From assembly GCF_017995835.1 (NCBI RefSeq), contig NZ_JAGOID010000012.1, positions 1 through 50,245 on the forward strand: a DNA stretch of 50,245 nucleotides, read 5' to 3'. A program made the translations under genes and the position numbers. The notes beneath the pieces were generated by a model, which had not been told where the DNA came from, ran no database searches, and was given only the letters and a program-made list of their open reading frames with translations. The DNA comes from Amaricoccus sp. (GTDB taxonomy: Bacteria > Pseudomonadota > Alphaproteobacteria > Rhodobacterales > Rhodobacteraceae). Below, in pieces: positions 41,817-50,245 of this stretch; the first letter of the stretch is position 1, and each line of letters opens with the position of its first letter.

Positions 41817-42057
41817 CGGTCTGCGCCGGCCGGACCGGGGCGCCGCGTCGATGTCGGGCCAGCGGCGCCGTCGCGCCCGCGGCGCGCTGCGCCGTGGCGC
41901 CTGCGTCACCGTCTCTCTGCCCCGGGCGGCAGACGGGCGGGAAACCGCGCCGCGCGGGCTCGGTGCGTTTCACGTGGGGCGGAAAATCCTGTCGGAACAG
42001 CGGTGGGGGGCGGGGAGGGCGGGCGGCCGGCTTGCTGCGTCCGCCCTTGCGCCAGCG
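41817..42057. other. Spacer after the AlkD tandem repeat
   Basis: I see no gene, RNA or clear terminator here. The sequence is GC-rich with several CGCCGGCC repeats near its start and lies between the end of alkD and the convergent small hypothetical gene. Confidence 0.5.
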
Positions 42058-42447
42058 TCAGCGGCGCGGCGTCCGGCCGATGCGGCCGAGGTCGGCTTCG
42101 ATCGAAAGGACGAGCCGGTCGCGCGGCGAGGACATGTCGCAGTCCGTGGCGCCGGCGGCCAGAGCCCGCCAGATCTCGAGCTTGGTGCGCACGTCCTCGA
42201 GGTTGCCGGCCCGCACCGAGATCGCCTTCTCGGCCACGGCCGTCTCGAGCTCCATGAGCGTCTCCACCTCGGCGACCGCCGCGCAGGCCTCGGACCAGGT
42301 CGGCTCGACTTCCATCGCCTTCTCGGCCAGGAGCGCGTCGATCGTGCGCAGGTAGGCGCGAAGCAGCGCGAGGTCGTCGGGGAGCGCGTCCACCCCCCCG
42401 CGCATCGCGCGCAGCAGCCGGTCGTCGATCTTGGAAATCGTCTGCAT
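42058..42447 (-). CDS. Hypothetical helical protein (129 residues)
   Basis: I do not recognise a family. The protein is almost entirely alpha-helical and acidic, with LRAYLRTIDALLAEKAMEVEPTWSEACAAVAEVETLMELETAVAEKAISVRAGNLEDVRTKLEIWRALA in two long helices, and a CDMSSPRDRLVLSIEADLGRIGR tail. The predicted start at ATG 42447 has AGGGGGA almost touching it, which is poor spacing. Codon bias matches real genes here. It may be regulated with the LuxR gene upstream, since both are on the minus strand with a 99-base gap. Confidence 0.65.
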   Translation of the reverse strand: MQTISKIDDRLLRAMRGGVDALPDDLALLRAYLRTIDALLAEKAMEVEPTWSEACAAVAEVETLMELETAVAEKAISVRAGNLEDVRTKLEIWRALAAGATDCDMSSPRDRLVLSIEADLGRIGRTPRR

Positions 42448-42546
42448 TCCCCCTGCGTCCCGCCCATCGCTTCGTCGGTGTGGTTAATTGCGCGCGCCGC
42501 TTCGGCGCAATCCCTCCCGCGGACTAGCGCGATCGCGTGATCCCGC

Positions 42547-43299
42547 TCAAGCGTCGGGTCGGATCAGGCCGAAGCCGAGGCCGCGGAGCGCCGCCGACAG
42601 CCGGTCGACGACGCCGAGCTTGAGATAGATCCGGCGCAGGTGCGCGTCGACGGTGTGGCTGGAGATGCCGAGGATCTCGCCGATCGTGGCGTTCGACTTG
42701 CCCCGCGCCACCCAGGCGAGAACTTCCGCCTCGCGTTCGGACAGCGTCGGCAGCCGACCGAGCTGCGGCACGAGGAGATCGCAATAGCGCAGATGCATCG
42801 CCTGGCCCGCCCAGCGCAGCGCGCCGATGTCCTCGGCGGGCAGGCGGGACTCTGCGATCTCGACCGCGAAGAGCCCGTTGCGCCCGTTGGGCCCGTAGAC
42901 CGAGAAGGCGAGGCCGTTGGTCACGCCCGCCGCGCGATAGCGCGCGAGATGGCTGCGCTCGCGTTCGCTCAGGTCCGGCCGACGCTCCAGCTCGTCGAGA
43001 TAGACCGGCTGCACGCAGTTGACCGCGTTGGCGGCGAGGACGGCCAGCCCGGCCTGGCGGGCGGCGAGATACTGCGCGAGCAGCGCCTCGCCGAAGCCGT
43101 CGTTCTCGACCCGGAGGCAGGCGGCGTCGGTCGCGCCGGGGGGCGGCAGGTGGTGGTAGCCCAATCTCTGCACGCCGCGACTGCGCGCGAAGGCCACCAT
43201 GGCCGCCCAGACATCCTCAAGGCGTTCGAGCCGCTCGATCCCGATCTCGAACGTCGTCGGGTCGATCAGGGCGGCGTCTGGCGTCAGCGACTCAGCCAT
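42547..43299 (-). CDS. LuxR family regulator with autoinducer-binding-like domain (LuxR solo)
   Basis: The 250-residue protein has an N-terminal AHL-receptor-like domain and a C-terminal GerE-type HTH ([52 protein letters not shown]). The sensor half keeps the general pattern ([30 protein letters not shown]) but the central DP motif that contacts AHL in classical receptors is absent. No luxI-type gene is in the window. It may respond to another ligand or to none. It is divergent from moaA across 148 bases. Confidence 0.9.
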   Translation of the reverse strand: MAESLTPDAALIDPTTFEIGIERLERLEDVWAAMVAFARSRGVQRLGYHHLPPPGATDAACLRVENDGFGEALLAQYLAARQAGLAVLAANAVNCVQPVYLDELERRPDLSERERSHLARYRAAGVTNGLAFSVYGPNGRNGLFAVEIAESRLPAEDIGALRWAGQAMHLRYCDLLVPQLGRLPTLSEREAEVLAWVARGKSNATIGEILGISSHTVDAHLRRIYLKLGVVDRLSAALRGLGFGLIRPDA

Positions 43300-43422
43300 G
43301 CGACTGATAATAACACCACCGCGAGCATTTCAACTTCCAAGCTCTCGATTCCGGCGAGAATTGCAAATCTTGCGTGCAAGCAGCCGGGCGCGCTGCTTGA
43401 ACCCGGGCGACGCCGGCCATAA

Positions 43423-48254
<4,832 letters not shown>

Positions 48255-48261
48255 AGGGCGT

Positions 48262-48822
48262 TCAGCCAAAGAGCCCGGGCAGATCCGGCGTCCCGCCCGG
48301 ATGCACCCCCTCGAGCGCCAGCAGCCGCCGCTTGGTCTCCGCGCCGCCCGGCGCGGAAAAGCCGCCGAGCCGGCCTTCCGCCGCCAGCACCCGGTGGCAG
48401 GGCACGACGATCGGCCAGGGGTTGCGCCCCATCGCCACGCCGACCTCGCGGGCGGCCCCGGGCGCGCCAACCGCTTCGGCGAGCGCGCCATAGGTGGTGG
48501 TCACGCCGCGCGGCACCCGGCGCAGCGCCGCATAGACCCGGCGCTCGAACGGCTCCACGCCGGCCTCGTCGAGAAGCACGCCGCCGAACTCCGCCGGCGC
48601 GCCCGCGACATGCGCGACGATCGCGGCGATGGCCGCGGCGACGTCCGGCGGCGGCGGGGCAGGGCCGGCGCCCATCCGCTCGAGCCGCCGCCGCACCGCG
48701 CCCTCGCGGTCGGGCAGCAGTACGCGGCGCAGCCCGTGGCCGCTCCAGGCGACGGCGCAGCGCCCCAGCGCCGTGTCGAAGGCCTGCCCGCCGATCCCCG
48801 CCCTGACCTCCACGGCGCCCAT
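48262..48822 (-). CDS. ogt: Methylated-DNA--protein-cysteine methyltransferase
   Basis: The 186-residue protein removes alkyl groups from O6-guanine by transfer to its active-site Cys142 in PWPIVVPCHRVLA. Other features are FERRVYAALRRVPRGVTTTYGALAEAVGAPGAAREVGVAMGRNP (helix-turn-helix and Arg finger) and GRLGGFSAPGG. There is no Ada-type regulatory domain, so it is the Ogt form. It is divergent from the XRE-cupin gene across 80 bases. Confidence 0.95.
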   Translation of the reverse strand: MGAVEVRAGIGGQAFDTALGRCAVAWSGHGLRRVLLPDREGAVRRRLERMGAGPAPPPPDVAAAIAAIVAHVAGAPAEFGGVLLDEAGVEPFERRVYAALRRVPRGVTTTYGALAEAVGAPGAAREVGVAMGRNPWPIVVPCHRVLAAEGRLGGFSAPGGAETKRRLLALEGVHPGGTPDLPGLFG

Positions 48823-48883
48823 CCCGAAACCATAGCGCCGCGAGCCTGACCGGTCGATGTCCTTCTTGACGCGCCTCCCGGTT

Positions 48884-48900
48884 TCAGGAAAGTTTCCCGA
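48884..48900. promoter_or_regulatory. Candidate operator of the XRE-cupin regulator
   Basis: TCAGGAAA-G-TTTCCCGA forms a 17-base dyad with one mismatch, ending 2 bases before the XRE-cupin start codon. It may mediate autoregulation. A TTGACG element lies at 48866-48871, 17 bases upstream of a weak -10. Confidence 0.5.
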
Positions 48901-48902
48901 AT

Positions 48903-49463
48903 ATGAGCGAATACCTCGACGACACCCTCGACCGCCAGCTCGCCGACCGCCTCCGCGCGCTGCGCGGCGCGCAGGGCTGGTCGCTCGACGAACTCGCCCG
49001 CCGCTCCGGGGTCAGCCGCGCCACGCTGTCGCGGCTGGAGAACGCCGAGACGAGCCCGACGGCCGCCGTCCTCGGCCGCCTCTGCGCCGCGCACGGCCTG
49101 ACCCTGACCGCGCTGATGCGCCTCGTCGAGGACGGCTTCGCGCCGCTCGTCCGCCCCGCCGACCAGCCGGTCTTCCGCGACCCCGCCGCCGGCTTCACCC
49201 GCCGCGCCGTCTCGCCGCCGGCCCGCGACCTCGCCGGCGAGGGGCTCGACGTCACCCTCGCCCCCGGCGCCCGCCTCGCCTACGACGCGCCGCCGCGCCC
49301 GGGCCTCGAACACCACCTCTACCTGCTCGAAGGCGCGCTCGACGTCACCATCGAAGGCCGCCGCCACGCCCTCGCCCCCGGCGACTGCCTGCGCTACCGC
49401 CTGCACGGCCCCTCCGCCTTCGCCACCGACACTGGCGCCCGCTACGTCCTGTTCCTGACATGA
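48903..49463 (+). CDS. XRE family regulator with C-terminal cupin domain
   Basis: The 186-residue protein has an N-terminal HTH (QLADRLRALRGAQGWSLDELARRSGVSRATLSRLENAETSPTAAVLGRLCAAHGLTLTALM) and a C-terminal cupin (LEHHLYLLEGALDVTIEGRRHALAPGDCLRYR). This architecture senses a small molecule through the cupin pocket. The ATG at 48903 gives the standard start. The stop codon overlaps the ATG of the GNAT gene (ATGA), so the acetyltransferase is co-translated and is a likely target or partner. Confidence 0.93.
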   Translation: MSEYLDDTLDRQLADRLRALRGAQGWSLDELARRSGVSRATLSRLENAETSPTAAVLGRLCAAHGLTLTALMRLVEDGFAPLVRPADQPVFRDPAAGFTRRAVSPPARDLAGEGLDVTLAPGARLAYDAPPRPGLEHHLYLLEGALDVTIEGRRHALAPGDCLRYRLHGPSAFATDTGARYVLFLT

Positions 49464-49981
49464 TCGCCGTCCGCCGCCTCGACGCCGACGGCCTCGCCGC
49501 CCGCCTCCCCGCCCTCGCCGACATCCTCCACGCCTGCGTCGAGGACGGCGCCAGCGTCGGCTTCCTGCTCCCCTTCACCGCCGCCGAGGCCGCCGCCTTC
49601 TGGCGCGAGACCGTCCTGCCCCCGCTCGCCGCCCGCAAGCGCCGCCTCCTCGTCGCCGAGGCGCAGGGCCGCCTCGCCGGCACGGTCCAGCTCCTCCACG
49701 ACACGCCCCCGAACCAGCCCCACCGCGCCGAGGTGGCCAAGCTCCTCGTCCACCCCGACCACCGCCGCCGCGGCCTCGCCCGCGCGCTGATGGCCGCCGT
49801 CGAGGCCGAGGCCCGCGCCCTCGGCCGAACCCTCCTCACCCTCGACACCCGAACCGGCGACGCCGCCGAACCGCTCTATGCCGCCCTCGGCTTCGCTGCC
49901 GCCGGCGTCCTGCCCGGCTGGTGCCTCGATCCCCGCACCCGCCAGCCCGACGCCACCACCTTCATGTACAAGCCGCTCTGA
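49460..49981 (+). CDS. GNAT family N-acetyltransferase
   Basis: The 173-residue protein has the GNAT fold. [31 protein letters not shown] is the acetyl-CoA-binding motif A, with the (R/Q)xxGxG/A-type turn at [28 protein letters not shown] matches motif B. The acetyl acceptor is unknown. It is translationally coupled to the XRE-cupin regulator, a common arrangement that suggests detoxification or small-molecule modification. The frame is open upstream of the true ATG at 49460 over the regulator, which is not coding in that frame. Confidence 0.92.
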   Translation: MIAVRRLDADGLAARLPALADILHACVEDGASVGFLLPFTAAEAAAFWRETVLPPLAARKRRLLVAEAQGRLAGTVQLLHDTPPNQPHRAEVAKLLVHPDHRRRGLARALMAAVEAEARALGRTLLTLDTRTGDAAEPLYAALGFAAAGVLPGWCLDPRTRQPDATTFMYKPL

Positions 49982-50024
49982 CGCCCCGCTTCCCTTCCGT
50001 CCCGCTTTCCCCTACCTCACCCCC

Positions 50025-50245
50025 ATGACCCGACCCGCCCCCATCCACGTCGTCGGCGGCGGCCTCGCCGGCGCCGAGGCCGCGTTCCAGGCCGCCGAGA
50101 TGGGCGTGCCCGTCATCCTCCACGAGATGCGCCCCCACACCGGCACCTTCGCCCACCAGACCGCCAACCTCGCCGAACTCGTCTGCTCCAACTCCTTCCG
50201 CTCCGACGACGACGAGCAGAACGCCGTCGGCCTCCTGCACTGGGA
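50025..50245 (+). CDS. trmFO: tRNA (uracil-54-C5)-methyltransferase, folate/FAD type, N-terminal part
   Basis: The first 73 residues are visible before the right edge. They contain the FAD-binding motif [20 protein letters not shown], then [31 protein letters not shown], which is specific for TrmFO. The enzyme makes ribothymidine at tRNA position 54 using methylene-tetrahydrofolate. The start at ATG 50025 matches the family; no strong Shine-Dalgarno is visible upstream. Confidence 0.95.
   Translation, partial: MTRPAPIHVVGGGLAGAEAAFQAAEMGVPVILHEMRPHTGTFAHQTANLAELVCSNSFRSDDDEQNAVGLLHW

Overview
The window is very GC-rich (G or C at nearly every third codon position), densely packed DNA from an alphaproteobacterium, most likely a member of the Rhodobacterales or a close relative. 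The evidence is the long two-domain dCTP deaminase, a LysR gene divergent from a DUF1127 gene, GTG and TTG starts, many 1 to 8 base start/stop overlaps, and B12 salvage and sulfate-uptake operons of the kind seen in that group. No rRNA, prophage, CRISPR array or plasmid functions are visible. It reads as chromosome with one rearranged patch.

Layout. 1-2133: end of a glutamine-synthetase-family gene plus an FAD oxidoreductase (probable polyamine/amine catabolism). 2197-3366: dCTP deaminase directly behind tRNA-Pro(GGG). 3625-7099: metG, an SMP-30 lactonase and lolA, closed by a large hairpin. 7209-11990: a cobalamin riboswitch controlling a translationally coupled btuB-btuF-btuC-btuD vitamin B12 uptake operon. 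12154-14128: kdsA behind a sulfotransferase-like gene. 14129-20533: the rearranged patch. A sulfate-uptake operon (rrf2, sbp, cysT, an uncharacterised small membrane ORF, cysW, a short cysA) lies between a decayed copy and an intact copy of a quinone oxidoreductase gene in inverted orientation, with an IS transposase remnant beside it. 20984-32476: L,D-transpeptidase, CorA, LysR, DUF1127, GDSL esterase, a LolD/FtsX-like ABC exporter, a Bax-inhibitor-1 protein, a LacI regulator and a CYTH-CHAD protein. Two copies of a two-hairpin intergenic repeat fall in this stretch. 32477-37506: a small-ORF candidate, a hypothetical protein, an ion channel, the coupled B12 nucleotide-loop genes (EamA transporter, cobT, cobS, cobC) and HU. 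37691-40983: a coupled adenine deaminase/AMP nucleosidase pair. 41064-50245: AlkD-like glycosylase, a hypothetical, an AHL-receptor-like LuxR solo, moaA, osmC, ligA, a nitroreductase-like protein, ogt, an XRE-cupin/GNAT pair and the start of trmFO.

How the genes work together. B12 is represented twice: uptake under riboswitch control, and lower-ligand assembly by CobT, CobS and CobC, coupled to a drug/metabolite-type transporter. Sulfur supply is represented by the sulfate ABC operon with a four-cysteine Rrf2 regulator and a dyad over its probable -10. Repair functions (AlkD-like, Ogt, LigA) and purine salvage (adenine deaminase, AMP nucleosidase) are also present.

The most novel-looking items are the small membrane ORF embedded between cysT and cysW, the two-hairpin intergenic repeat family, the inverted duplication bracketing a sulfate operon whose ATPase lacks its C-terminal domain, and the tRNA-Pro/dcd junction without a ribosome-binding site. 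I found no unmistakable new multi-gene defence or mobile system.
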